DNA from: Capsicum annuum
Lineage: Eukaryota > Streptophyta > Magnoliopsida > Solanales > Solanaceae
Assembly: GCF_002878395.1 (NCBI RefSeq)
Contig: NW_025892772.1
Coordinates: forward strand, 16,613-80,612
Direction of reading: 5' to 3'
Length of the DNA: 64,000 nt
Position 1 is the first letter of the stretch. Each line of letters opens with the position of its first letter. A model generated the notes under the pieces. It was not told the origin of the DNA, made no database searches, and saw nothing but the letters and a program-made list of their open reading frames with translations. Shown here in pieces: positions 10,865 to 22,621 of this stretch. Both the position numbers and the translations under genes were made by a program.

Positions 10865-11706
10865 TTCGTATATTATACACAACACGCTGGGAGCACTTAC
10901 ATGGTACCTGAGATATCTTAATAAAATGAACCAAAATTTTTCTTACAACCTGATTAAGATGTCTTTGACTAGAGTCTGCTGCTAGACTCAAAAGTTGGGA
11001 GGGTTGGTAGTGGATTTATTGAAAATTGGGGTTAATTTTGATACACATGTTTCGAGCTGCTGCTGTTGGTTCGAAACTCGGAGTTTGATATGGCTTGATG
11101 GATTTGTTTGCTTCGGTCTTATCGGAATGCACACAACATTCAAAGTTTTTTTGTCTGGTCCACCATTTTGGATCAACTTAGCCAGTTTTTGTTACCGAGG
11201 CTCGAGATTCTTAAAAATTCTGGTCCCATGTTCATACAAGTCTTTGGTGCAGTTACCATCATTTCCTTATTAATTTTTACGGCTCTCTTAGTTGTCTATG
11301 ACCTTACCATCGGACAATTAGGTTCATTTGGAAAATTCTTTTGGACAGGAGTATCTTTTCACATCAAATAATGTTAACAAAACTTTTCTACTCATGATAT
11401 GTTTTTTTTTTTTTTAGCCCAAGGATTATTAAAAATAATCTCTCTATCTTTCAAGGTTGGAGTAAGATTTGTGTCCAACCCCACTTTGATTTTCTTTCTT
11501 ATACTTATTTTTTCTAATATTTGGCAGGTGATAAGACGTCTCTCGATTCCACTGATTCCGATGTTGGTACGCAGTGAACTTGTCATCTTTAAGAGTTCTT
11601 CTCAATTTTCTATTGTGGTGGTTATTGTCAAGACCAATGTTATTTACTTGTGTTATTATTAAGACAAAGGCAGAAGTGTTGTGATGTGGTCTTTTAATCT
11701 CGTACT
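10865..11706. other. Downstream flank with a degenerate SINE-tail-like fragment
   Basis: No second gene is seen. At about 11440-11495, CTCTCTATCTTTCAAGG followed by TTGGAGTAAG and a CCAACCCCAC word resembles the common Solanaceae SINE-tail repeat (CTCTACC...GGTAGGGGTAAGG type). This is recognition from memory and is weak. A short exon-like stretch at 11528-11566 is listed separately. Confidence 0.35.
11528..11566 (+). other. Exon-like 39-bp stretch, possible alternative exon
   Basis: It is bounded by an AG acceptor (TTGGCAG) and a GT donor, with length divisible by three. If spliced after exon 3 of the cystatin-like gene (phase 1) it would add GDKTSLDSTDSDV without a stop. Exon-like borders arise by chance, so this is speculative. 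Confidence 0.25.
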
Positions 11707-12069
11707 TGTTGAATTACGGGTCATGGCTCGCTCATGTGTACCGACCCAATCCGATTTTAATTGTTTTTGACTTATTTGACATATTAAGAGGGAAAAGAGT
11801 AGATAAGATTCAATTTTGAATCTTGGGGAACGGTTTCTTCCACTTCTTATATATGTTACAATTCTTCTCCCTCCGAGAGGTATTCAAGTGACCAAAAACA
11901 GTAACATCAACAAAAATCTAAATAAAAGGCTTTAGTTTGTGGATCTACTCTCCGTTTTTTTGAAAGACGAAGATTGACTTGGGGCAATTGTATCAGTAGC
12001 AAATTCAACACTTCCGCTGCAGTAGATTAAGGTACATACACTCCGTTTTATATTTCGAATTTGCTATCA
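11707..12069 (+). repeat. 5' LTR of the 7.5-kb Copia
   Basis: 363 bp, starts TGTTGAATTACGG and ends TTTGCTATCA. It carries AATAAAAGG near 11923 as a possible polyadenylation signal. It matches 18801-19170. Confidence 0.95.
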
Positions 12070-12070
12070 A

Positions 12071-12087
12071 TGGTATCAGAGACAGGT
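12071..12087 (+). promoter_or_regulatory. Primer-binding site (tRNA-iMet type)
   Basis: TGGTATCAGAGACAGG follows the 5' LTR after one base. The first eleven bases match the usual Copia site complementary to the 3' end of initiator methionine tRNA. Confidence 0.88.
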
Positions 12088-12452
12088 TCATTGCCTTAAG
12101 TTTGTGTGTAATATCTTGATTTTTAAGTGTAGAGATAGAAAACTGATTTAGCACATACCTGTAAATAATAGTTGGTCTCCGATCAGTCGTATCACTGATC
12201 CGATCAAAGGCATCGCTAAATCTGGTCAGAAGTGCCACTTAAATGCGTCACTACTCTGGTCAGTAGTGTCGCAGATTCGTTCAGACGCCCCGCCGATCTC
12301 TGGTTAGACGCGCCGGTAGTTTGGTCAGACCCTGTTAATTTGATAATACGGACGACGGCTGTTGGTCAACTATTAAAGCATCACCAAACCATTTCTGGCG
12401 ACAGGTTCGCCGTCGGTGATGGGTGGATCCGGTGGTGGAAAATGAATACATG

Positions 12453-12455
<3 letters not shown>

Positions 12456-12496
<41 letters not shown>
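12456..12496. repeat. (AT)n microsatellite
   Basis: About twenty TA units inside the leader of the Copia element. Confidence 0.9.
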
Positions 12497-12497
<1 letters not shown>

Positions 12498-12964
12498 CCG
12501 GAATCTAGAAGAGTCGTGCGTGTTGTTGTTATTGACACTCGTGCCTATGCACTCTTTGCAGATGAAAACATAACAAAAGCTGTGCGGTGCTATTGAAGTG
12601 ATGTACAAGTTGAGAACTGTGCACTCATTTAATAATAATGAAAAAAAAGCTTTTGGTGTTTATGAAAATACTTGACATACTGAGCACTGTTTAATGGCCA
12701 CTTGAATGAATGTATATAAATATGTAGTATTTTTTAATTCAATTCCCTTTGGGATTTTTTTTTGTAATGAAATTATTCCATAATATCTAATGGAAATGGA
12801 TGTTTTAAAATTATGTCATATTTTGTCATTATTCATTAATATGGATTAAATAAATATGTGGTTGAATTAGACTTAATATTATTCTTGCCCTTATTAGTCC
12901 ATAATTTTAATTCTATAACAGATTTAATCTTCTACGATGAATTGTGACTTATGCATCACATTGA

Positions 12965-13458
12965 GTGGTAAATCCATTCTTAAATTTTTCTTGGTTTCCA
13001 TTTCAGAAATGGCTGAATGGGGACAAACTCGAATCACTCCAAGTGGGAGTTCTGGATGTCGAGCAAAGAGACAAGGTAGAAGAGTACATCACCGAAGGGC
13101 ATGTTTTGGAGGTCGCGAGATCATTCGAAATGGTGTCCCCAGGGAGCCACAAAATTTGTTACGAAATGAAAGGACTATACGAAGGGAAAGAGAAAAGAAG
13201 TTAAAAGAGTTCAAGTCTTTTAAGATGTCACCTAATGTCTCAGTTGCTAGTTTTATTCAGTTATTTGAATTGAAACATGTAGAACTAGAAAACTATGTAG
13301 ACATCTCGGATTGGAAAGCATTAGCTATTTTAGCAAATTCTCTCCATGAACCTTGGGGCGGGAGATTAATTGATGTTTACCATGAGATTTGGTCTAGCGA
13401 GCCTTTTTGGATGTACATAAGTCGTCTAGAATATTTGTGGTATGACTTTTATCTTTAG
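12965..13458 (+). other. Unrecognised open frames in the Copia leader
   Basis: The leader between primer site and gag is 1.7 kb, unusually long. Within it, 12965-13204 reads an acidic/basic peptide (QKWLNGDKLESLQVGVLDVE, ending KGLYEGKEKRS). After a frame change, 13201-13458 reads on (SFKMSPNVSVASFIQLFELK, SDWKALAILANSLHEPWGG, stop after WYDFYL). Base composition here is less A+T rich than around it, and the first part is preceded by TTTCCATTTCAG, a good splice acceptor. I do not recognise the product. It could be a captured host exon or an element-specific leader protein. Confidence 0.35.
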
Positions 13459-13775
13459 ATTGACTTGTTACTTGCAACATGTAGTTATTTCTTAACTTTA
13501 TGTTATATATAAATTAAGTTGGTTATCTCTTTTTGAATTACGTTCATTTATTTGAGTTTAAAATGACTTAATTGAAAGCTATCATCTTAATACACATTAA
13601 GAAATTAATTTCTAATTTTGGCTAAGTGTTTAGTTAATATATGATGATTGGATTCTTAAGTGTCCTTTCGATTATATACTAAATATGAAGCCTTTATGTG
13701 AAATGATTTACTTGAATGTGTAACTTGCATGCGTAATTGATAATATACTTGCATAATTGTCTCTTAATAACAGAC

Positions 13776-14638
13776 ATGACATCTAAAAGCATAATTGCTA
13801 ACTTGAACAAAGGAGAAAAACTTAATGGAGACAACTACGACATTTGGAGTCATAAGATGTGGTATGTACTAGAAGAGCAAAATGCTCTCGAAGGTATTAA
13901 CCATGTCTTAAGTCTACCAGAAGAGGGCAATACTGCACAACACAAGAGAGACCTTGAAGCTTACAAGGCTTGAAAAAAGGCTGATTCCATTGCATGTGGA
14001 ATCATAGTAAGTTCTGTGGTTGATGACCTCATACATGAGTGTGAGGAATTTTCTACTGCCAATGCCATCTAGACACACTTGCGAGGAACATATGGGGGTA
14101 CTTCTATTACCCGCCTGAGACAGCTGACTATCAAGTTTGACACTTACAAGAAGCGTCATGATCAGAACACCAAACAACACCTTAGGGTGATGTCGAATAT
14201 GATAGCTCAACTCAAAAGTGTTGGTCATGTTCTCTGGATGAGCAGCAGGTTCAGGCAGTGATCCGATCTCTTCCCAATAGTTGGGAACACCTGAAGGTCA
14301 ACTTAACTCACAATGACAGCATCAAAACTTTTTCTGCTGTTGCACATCACGTTGAACTTGAAGATGAGTGGCTTGGTGCTGCTAAAGCTGCTTCTAATGC
14401 CTTTATGGCTGAATCAAGTGGTAAGGACTCTTTAGGATTCAAGGGTAAGAAGAAGTGGAAAAATAATGGGAAAGGTAAAAAGACCGAAGAAGGACCCTCT
14501 GAGAAAAAGAATAAGCCAAACTTCAAGAAGAAGAAAAAGTTTTTCAAGAAGAAAGACAAGAGTAAGATGAAGTGCTACAATTGCCAAAATCTGGGGCATT
14601 TTGCTCGTGAATGTCCTGAAGGGAAAAAGGTAGCATTT
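13776..14638 (+). pseudogene. Copia Gag, broken
   Basis: Starts at ATG 13776 (MTSKSIIANLNKGEKLNGDN), the usual Copia Gag start. The RNA-binding zinc knuckle CYNCQNLGHFARECP is intact at about 14573-14617, after a very lysine-rich stretch. Breaks: TGA at 13971 where the family has tryptophan (KA-stop-KKAD), TAG at 14070 again at an expected tryptophan (NAI-stop-THL), and a frameshift near 14235 (GHVL then DEQQVQAVIRS in another frame). Downstream it runs into the protease in the same frame, as Copia polyproteins do. Confidence 0.92.
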
Positions 14639-17600
14639 CTAAACGCATCTCTAAGTGCTACATATGTTTCTAGCACTGCTTTATTAACTGAATCTTATCC
14701 TATGTGGATTATAGACTCAGGAGCCACCAACCATGTGAGTCAAGATCGAGAGGCATTTGTGGAGTTTCGTCGAGTTTCACCTGGATCAAGGTGGATCTAT
14801 GTAGGAAATAATGCAAGACTTGAAGTCAAAGGGACTAGCACTTGCAAAGTAGATTTGCGTGAAGGCCGGTCTTTAATGTTGCATGACGTCCTATATGCTC
14901 CAGAAATTTGACAAAACTTAGTATCTGTGTTTGTTCTCTTAGATGTTGGTTTTAGTTTGTTCTTTAGTCGTAATTATGTAAGAATTACTCTAGATAATAT
15001 TTTTGATGGTTTTGGACATCGCTATGACTGCTTTATTGTTTTAGATTGTAATCCTTCAACTTATGACTGTTATGTTGACCGTTGTGTAATGTCATGTTAT
15101 TCTAGTAATAATGATATTGATATAATTACATGGCATGCTAGATTGGGTCACATAGGGCAAGACCGAATGAATAGATTGGCAAAGGAAGGACATCTTGGTT
15201 CTTTCTCCAAAATTGAAATGCCAACTTGTCAAAATTATCTTGCCGAAAAGATTATACGTAAACCATTTGGGAAGGCTAAAAGAGCCGAATTCCCATTGCA
15301 ATTAATCCATTCTGATATCTGTGGTCCAATGAATGTGAGAGCAAGGACTGGTGCTTCATATTTCATTACATTCATTGACGATTTCACGCGTTTTGGTTAT
15401 GTCTATTTGATATCTCATAAATCAGAAGCACTTGAATGCTTCAAAAGATATATGAATGAAGTTGAGAATCAATTAGACAAAAATATAAAGACATTAAGAA
15501 TCGATAGAGGACGTGAATATCTGTCAAAATAGTTTGAAGAACTGTGTATTTAAAAAGGCACTGTCAGACAATTGACTACTCCTTATACACCTCAACAAAA
15601 TGGTGTAGCCGAAAGGAGGAATAGAACATTGTTGGATATAACAAGGTCCATAATGGCGCAAGCAAATTTACCAATCTCCTTCTGGGGAGATGCGTTATTA
15701 ACTACGGCCTACATATTGAATAAAGTGCCTTCTAAATCAGTGTCTTATACTCCTTATAAACTATGGACTAGTAATAAACCAAACTTTAATGATCTACGAC
15801 CTTGGGGTTGTGATGCATATATTAAAGATCGTTTTGGTAAGTTTGGAAAACTAAGTCCAAAAAGAAAGAAATGTATCTTTATAAGATACTCTGAACAATC
15901 CAAAGGATATGTGTTCATTGGTGAATTGGAAAATGGAAGTACTACTAAAATTGAATCACGAGATGTCACATTCCTGGAAAATGATTTTTCAAAAAGAAAT
16001 GAAATAAAGGAAAATGAGCCTCTTTTTGAAATGTTGAATTCAGATGATCAAATAATGTCACAGGACATGCTTCATAATTTTAATGATCAAGAAATGATTC
16101 CTGTTCCAAGTGGGAGTTGTGAATCCCAAAATCCTATTGAGAAATCTGAACTTCAATTACGTAAGAGTACTAGAAAAGGTGTGCCTAAATGATCTTATGA
16201 AATTGAGGATTATGTCTTTCTGGTATCTCCTACAGAATTGGATGAACCTAATTCTGTGACTAGGGCTTTATCGAGTTATGAAAAAGATGAATGAATAAAA
16301 GCGATGAGAGAAGAATTAGAGTCCATGAAAATCAATAAAGTCTGGGATCTAGTTGATCTTTCTTTTGGGCGTAAAGCTATTGGGAACAAATGGATTCTCA
16401 AAGTCAAACGCAAGTCAGATGGATTAATAAAAAGACACAAAGTACGATTGGTGGCAAAAGGTTTTACTCAAGAGGCTGGAATAGATTATGAGGAAAATTT
16501 TTCACCAGTTGTGAAATTCACCTCAATTCGCCTGCTTTTGTCTATAGTTGCACGTTTAGATTTAGAATTACACCAAATAGACGTAAAGATAGCTTTTCTC
16601 AATGAAGAACTAAAAGAGGAAATCTACATGGAACAACCTGTAGGTTTTGTTGTTAAAGGCCAAGAAAAGAAGGTTTGTAAATTAAACAGATCTATATATG
16701 GCCTTAAGCAGTCTTCAAGGCAGTGGTACCTGAGATTTCATAAGGAAGTGATTTCATTTGATTTCACTATGAATGATGAAGACCATTACATCTATGTGAA
16801 AAAGTCCAATGAAATGTTTGTGATTCTTTCGCTTTACGTGGATGATATTTTATTAGCTGGAAATAATTTGGAGTATGTAAAAACTGTTAAGTCATGGCTT
16901 TCAAAGTCTTTTGACATGAAAGATATGAGTGAAGCAGACTATATATTGGGTGTTAAAATCCAAAGAGACCATTCCAAGAAAATTTTGAGTTTATCTCAAG
17001 AAACATACATAATGAAAATTTTGGAGTGTTTTCGAATGAATAGTTGCAAATCCACGGATACTCCTATAGCAAGAGGTGAAACTTTAAGCCTTGAAATGTG
17101 TCCAAAGACTGAAAAAGAAAAAGAAGACATGTCTCGAGTACCATATTCCAATGTAGTTGGGAGTTTGATGTACGCTATGATGTATACTCGCCTAGACATT
17201 TGTTATGCCGTTGGTCTGGTTAGCAAGTATCAATCTAATCTTGGAAGAGATCATTGGAAAGTAGTAAAGAGAATTTTTCGATACCTGAATGGAACTGCTG
17301 ATTATTCACTATCCTATAGTGGATCCGATTTATCCATAAGAGGTTATGTAGATGCTGATTGGGCTGGTGATTGGTATGATAGAAAATCAACTTTCGGTTA
17401 TGCCTTCTTGCGAAATGGTGGTGCAATTTCATGGAAAAGCAAGAAACAAACTTGCACAGCCCTGTCAACTATGGAATCAGAATTTGTGGCTTGTGCATCT
17501 GTAGTACAAGAAGCTGTTTGGTTGAAGAGATTCTTTGAGCATTTGAACATTGCAAAGAATCCTAAGGGTCCTATGATTTTATATTGTGACAGTCAAGCGG

Positions 17601-17809
17601 CTATTGCATATACGAAGGATCCTAAATATCACAGCAAGACCAAACACATTGATATTAAGTATAACTTTGTAAGAGACATAGTAGCAAGTGGAGAAATAAA
17701 TTTACAATACATTCCTACACGAGAAATAATAGCTAATACTTTTACTAAGGCGATATCTAGAGACATGTTTGAGAAACATATTCTGGCTCTAGGATTACGT
17801 AGGATATGA
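14639..17809 (+). pseudogene. Copia Pol (protease, integrase, RT, RNase H), broken
   Basis: In order: aspartic protease WIIDSGATNHV (about 14704); integrase zinc region WHARLGH (15132); integrase core with HSDICGP, FIDDFTRF and QNGVAERRNRT supplying the D, D and E residues; reverse transcriptase from AIGNKWILKVKRK with the catalytic SLYVDDILLAG (about 16833); RNase H with DADWAGD (17353), STMESEF and LYCDSQAA. One frame is kept from about 14240 to the end, interrupted by stops at 14909, 15530, 15551, 16190 and 16292. RT and RNase H (16304-17809) are uninterrupted. The remaining kilobase to the 3' LTR has no open frame. Confidence 0.95.
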
Positions 17810-18790
17810 TTATGTTCATGTATTGCTGATGACTTGATTATAATTATTATCAATATAAGAATCCTGAATTTATGTTTAATCTTATATGTATGCGTAAATG
17901 TGTTTTATTAATACAGTGTGTCGAACAAGTCGCGAGGTTGGCTCTCTCACACGAGCAATCGCCTCTTATGTCGAGGAACGTGAAGAAAAAGGTTCCACCA
18001 TAAGATAATGACTTGTTTTATAAAGACATATGTGAGTTTCTCTAAGAATATAAATTTGGAAATTATTAAAGAAAGAAACTCAGGTTAGACATTTACAGGT
18101 GTCTAGACCTAGATCTGTACGATGTTGAATGATTAAGAGAATGAGACACACGCATCAATATAAGGTGATAACATTGTAACACATGTTTCATACCACGTGT
18201 GCTTGACGACCAATGAGATTAATGAAAGAATGAATCCCTGCTTCTTCATTGTGTGAGATCCTAAAAAGTTATTTTAACTTTTTATTGAAATACCCTTAGA
18301 CCTTTAACTGTTCTTAAAGTTTCAATTGGTGTTGCTACTTTAGTATGTTACTAATAGCCATGAGAGATTCGGCAATGCGGTGCATATCTAAGAAAGCAGT
18401 TGATTTGGAACAGATAGATTCGAGCAGAAAGGGAAGACAATTAAAATGAATATATTAACTTGTTTACACAAGACGGCTATTACACTAACCATATAAGAGT
18501 CAAGTGTAATTATATATATAAAGTTAATCATGAACTCGAGTTCACCTCTTTAAGAGGATGAGGGATCGGATAAGTAACTACTGAAGTAGTGAATGAAGTC
18601 TGGGGTATTGTGAGTATTAGTATCCTCATATTAGTAGAGAATTATTTCCTCAAGTGATTGGATTCCTAAATGTAGCTTATAAAACCATAAAGGTAAAGCT
18701 CGTAATGCTCACAGGTTGCACGAACTATTTGTCATATGAATTGGTGATTTGTTGATATCGTACTGGTGCGGGTCTAGTCTAACATGTGCG
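17810..18790 (+). other. Copia 3' non-coding region
   Basis: No open frame or domain. It lies between the pol stop and the polypurine tract and is longer than usual for Copia. Confidence 0.6.
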
Positions 18791-18800
18791 AAGTGGGAGA
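18791..18800 (+). promoter_or_regulatory. Polypurine tract
   Basis: AAGTGGGAGA lies immediately before the 3' LTR, the standard place for plus-strand priming. Confidence 0.8.
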
Positions 18801-19170
18801 TGTTGAATTATAGGTCATGGGTCGCCCATGTGGACCGACCCGAGCCGACCCAATTTTAATTTTTTTTGGGTTATCTAACATATTAAGAGGGAAAATAGTA
18901 GATAAGATTCAATTTTGAATCTTGGGGGGAACGGTTTCTTCCACTTCCTATATATGTTACAATTCTTCTTCCTCCGAGAGGTATTCAAGTGACCAAAAAT
19001 AGTAACATCAACAAAAATCCAAATAAAAGGCTTTAGTTTGTGGATCTACTCTCCGTTTTCTTGAAAGAAGAAGATTGACTTGGGGCAATTGTATCAGTAG
19101 CAAATTCAACACTTCCGCTGCAATAAATTAAGGTACATACACTCCGTTTTATATTTCGAATTTGCTATCA
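18801..19170 (+). repeat. 3' LTR of the 7.5-kb Copia
   Basis: 370 bp, starts TGTTGAATTATAGG and ends TTTGCTATCA, followed directly by the target duplication GTACT. Confidence 0.95.
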
Positions 19171-19214
19171 GTACTTATTCTGAGAATGTATTGATGCTAT
19201 TTGTGTCACTGGAG

Positions 19215-19252
19215 ATAGTGTTGATGTTATGATGAATGCCTTAGTAGAGTAA
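19215..19252 (+). other. Terminal-exon-like stretch resembling cystatin-like exon 4
   Basis: After an AG (CTGGAG) the sequence reads, in the phase of the cystatin-like gene, DSVDVMMNALVE and stop. Exon 4 of the gene reads VMGVDTMINFFRADRGT and stop. The VD-M-N core and the position of the stop are similar. It lies just right of the Copia insertion, so the Copia sits between two possible 3' exons. The homology is short and may be chance. Confidence 0.3.
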
Positions 19253-20170
19253 CTTATTGTTGAGAATATCTATGTTAGGTGCTATATTTTGTTTTAATTT
19301 AGGCTTAATACATGATTGCTCTCAAGTAGGTTTGAATTTGGCATCCGCTTTGAGCAAGGTTTTCCCTTGTTAGAAGAAGTATGTGTTTGATCTTACATGA
19401 AAGACAGAAAAGTTATCCGGTGATTTATTCAAGTCGCGGTGGACATAGTTATCTGGTATTTGTTTTGACGGTAGATAGCAGGTAATTTATGAAATTTTTT
19501 AAGATGTGTACACATTGATCCGACACGACAGGTATAGATAAGACAACCAGTAATGGCATCTTGGTTGGAGGATTTTTTTTTTTTAATGATTATGGCTAAA
19601 GTCGATGATTCTATTTTGGGGCATTTGCATGAATGAACGATTGAATTTTAGTGGGACAATTGCAAGAATAGATATGAAATAGATGATATTTGAGAGATTG
19701 GGTCAAGAACCCATATATTGGTCCTAGTGATAAATAGCACTTTTCATCTCCCATTGATAATTTTTAATTCTAGATTTCGCAATTTACTTTCCTTTGCAAT
19801 TTATTTGTCTTAGTTTTGACTTAACACAGATGATAAATACCTATATTTAAAAAGTTAGAACAATTTTAGTGCGTCGAAATTGTGCCCTATGATATGAACT
19901 ATGAGACTCTTGGTCAAAGATGGATAACTAAGAGTTGAATTGGATCTATTGAACTATTACTAGCATTTTTGAATTAGAGTTGATGTGAGTTAAAGTTGTT
20001 GCGAGTTGGGATGTCATTTGTTTGATGAGGTCGAGGCAAGTAGCTGCTTGAGCTTTCAATTGTGACTTCTCTTTCAATTGTGAGTTCTCTAAATGCATGA
20101 AAGATCATTAAATAATCTGGTGGTCAAGTGTGTGAGGGGACAATCATGCTTCTTTGATGATACATAAGCA

Positions 20171-20388
20171 TTTGAAATGGAAAATGATTTGTAATCACTT
20201 ATGGCAATTCAAATGTTTAACCTTTTGTTTCCCACACTAGCTTTTCCATTCATGGTTATGTTTTAATTAAGAGAAAATATTTGAAATAGAAAATGATTTG
20301 TAATCACTTATGGCAATTCAAATGTTTAACCTTTTGTTTCCCATACTAGCTTTGCCATTCATGTTTATGTTTTAATTAAGAGAAAATA
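20171..20388. repeat. 109-bp tandem duplication
   Basis: 20171-20279 and 20280-20388 are nearly identical (about four differences). The repeated unit ends in TTTAATTAAGAGAAAATA, that is, it includes the target site and the first nine bases of the MULE-like element at 20380. Confidence 0.93.
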
Positions 20389-21648
20389 CATAAAGTATCC
20401 CTTGATATTGACCGACTTTTTCAAAAAGACACTTAAATTTTACTTTCGACCTATTACCCCACGATTTTTACTAAAACTGTTGTAAATACATCATTTTGAC
20501 TTAAATTTTGTCTCTGCTGGTGTGCGCATGCACACCAGGCGCGTGAATGGTTAAAACTTGACTTAAATTATCAATTAAAATCTGCCATGTGTAAATTATT
20601 TGTTAAAAAATTTAAAAATTCCTTCTTCTCCATTGATGTCTTCCTCATCTTTCTCCAAAAAAAAAAAACTTCATTGATTCAGATTCAAGAAACCAATTCA
20701 ATAGTAAAATGGGTCCTTCCATCCCTAAGTAACTCTAAATCCAAAGTAAAATATTTTTGAGATACAATTTATTAATTGAAAAAAAAGCTGGTATTCAACT
20801 CAAATTAGTTGATGCAAATGAAACTTATCAAAATAATAACGGTTCCATTAACTCCCATTTCCAATGTGACCAGCGTACGTTGCTCCTATTCTCCTTCCTC
20901 ATCATATTCTTCTTATGGAAAAAGAGATATTCTTCTCCATTGATGTTAAAAACTCATTCTCTGCATTTTTAATTGAATGAAATCTTTCTTTTTTGGAATT
21001 CAATTAGTGTTGGAAAAGTTTGATCTTGAATTGAGAAATGATAAAGAGATTAAAAAAGGATAAAAAAGAGATGCTATGTTAGCCACCCTTTTTTTTAGCG
21101 AGAAGGTATTTCCCGACGATATACCCAATATGAAAAATTAAATTTTTGTTGGAAAAGATGCTAATGTAGGCACAAAAATCAGTAAAATTGCTTTCAATTC
21201 CACTGTTGAAATAGTAATCCAAGATACCAATTTGTTATCGGTGGAATCACATCCTTTAATTTTCATCTCCATGGCTATAACTTCTTCGTGGTTGGAACAA
21301 GTGTTGGAAACTTTGACCCCAAAAAAGATCCAACAAAATACAGTTTGATTGATCCTATTGAAAGAAATACTATTGGTGTTCGTTGAAATAAAGAAGAAAG
21401 GAATAAAAAAATAAAGGAAAAGAAAAAAAATGGCTATAGTTTCTAAAAAAAAATTAAAATTAATTGACACGTGTCAAATGTGGATTGACACGTGATATAC
21501 ACATTTATTGGTGTAACTGGTGTTGGCTGAAAAATGGTGTATTTACAATGATTTAAGTAAGAATTGTGGGGTAATAGGTCGGAAGTAAAGTTCAAGTATC
21601 TTTTTGAAAATGTCGGACAACATCAGAGAGTGCTTTATGTATTTTCTC
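20380..21648. mobile_element. MULE-like MITE with about 110-bp terminal repeats
   Basis: The left end is GAGAAAATACATAAAG, then TTTTTCAAAAAGACACTT and CGACCTATTACCCCAC. The right end on the opposite strand gives GAGAAAATACATAAAG, TTTTCAAAAAGATACTT and the same CGACCTATTACCCCAC. The 9-bp direct repeat TTTAATTAA lies at 20371-20379 and 21649-21657; 9 bp is the Mutator-superfamily length. This target is palindromic, so orientation cannot be read from it. Short open frames inside (20757-20972 plus, 21138-21470 minus) show no domain. The element is nonautonomous. Confidence 0.88.
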
Positions 21649-21657
21649 TTTAATTAA

Positions 21658-21887
21658 TCATGTCACTGCAACTCACATGCATCTTATCCTTCTCATGTTT
21701 TAGTCAAGCATTTTGCAACATTAATTAGTGAGAGTACACTACAAATTTAAGGAAGAATTAAGATATTATCTTCACTAGCACAATCCAACTTTTGTTTGTA
21801 ACAAACTCTCAACATGTTCCAGCTTTGTTCAATACTTAAAAACCACAAGACACGGATTAAATTAAGAAAAATAAAATAAAAGCTAGC
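21658..21887. other. Short spacer
   Basis: Nothing recognised between the MULE-like element and the old Copia LTR. Confidence 0.4.
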
Positions 21888-22195
21888 TGTTATTCAGTAT
21901 TTAAGAACAAGAATTGCAAGTAAAGAACAATAAGAATAATATAGAACGAGATAACAAGAGAATATAAGTATTTTTCAAGTGTGTACAACATCTTTCTCAA
22001 AACCTCTATTTATAGTATATTACATGAAGGAACTCCAAGAAGTGTCATAAATATCACATTAATCCACAAGAATGTGGGGAAAAACATGAGGGAGTGCATG
22101 ATTAATGAGGAGGTGGTGGAGGTGTGAGAATTACTACACTTCAAGGAGGAGTTACACCAAGAAATTATGGACATCCACAATAATTATTTACAACA
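21888..22195 (-). repeat. 3' LTR (minus strand) of the old Copia
   Basis: About 308 bp, TGTTATTCAG to TTTACAACA on the plus strand. The adjacent CTCCTCCTTGG is, on the minus strand, the polypurine tract CCAAGGAGGAG. Confidence 0.75.
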
Positions 22196-22621
22196 CTCCT
22201 CCTTGGATGTCTATTGATAGACAATGTGCCTCATTAAATCATACTGAGAAAAATTTCTATGGAAAAAAATTCTAGTGAAAGAAAAAGAGTACACATACAT
22301 TTTGATACGTATTGTTTGCTGCCTTATTAAAAACTTTGCCTAGAAAGCTCTTTGGAACAAAACCTAGGCCAATAGAAAAAGAGTGCAACACATACTTTAC
22401 CCTTGATGCAAATATCATTTCATTTCTCAAAAATGACACATCCCAATCTTGAATACCAGCTTCTCAAATATTGAGGTTGACAATGCTTTAGTGAACAGAT
22501 CCGCCAAATTATCGACCGAACAAATTTGTTGAACATTTATTTCACATTTCTTTCCAAGATCATGAGTGAATTTTTTTTTTTTAGTGAAATGTATTTTGTT
22601 CAATCTCCTTTAATGAAACCT

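Larger units (their letters stand above)
11707..19170 (+). mobile_element. Complete Ty1/Copia retrotransposon (7.5 kb), disabled
   Basis: Two LTRs (11707-12069 and 18801-19170), each TG...CA, flank gag-pol. The direct repeat GTACT stands at 11702-11706 and 19171-19175, marking the insertion. Primer-binding site and polypurine tract are in place. Gene order is gag, protease, integrase, reverse transcriptase, RNase H, as in Copia. By eye the two LTRs differ at roughly two dozen positions plus small indels, so the insertion is not recent. Pol and gag are broken by several stops and one frameshift. Confidence 0.95.

Noticed and set aside
10995..11371. Overlapping frames downstream of the cystatin-like gene
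   Set aside because: Both strands open, no domain, no splice support.
21138..21470. 110-codon minus-strand frame in the MULE-like MITE
   Set aside because: Low-complexity phenylalanine-rich start, no domain, inside a nonautonomous element.
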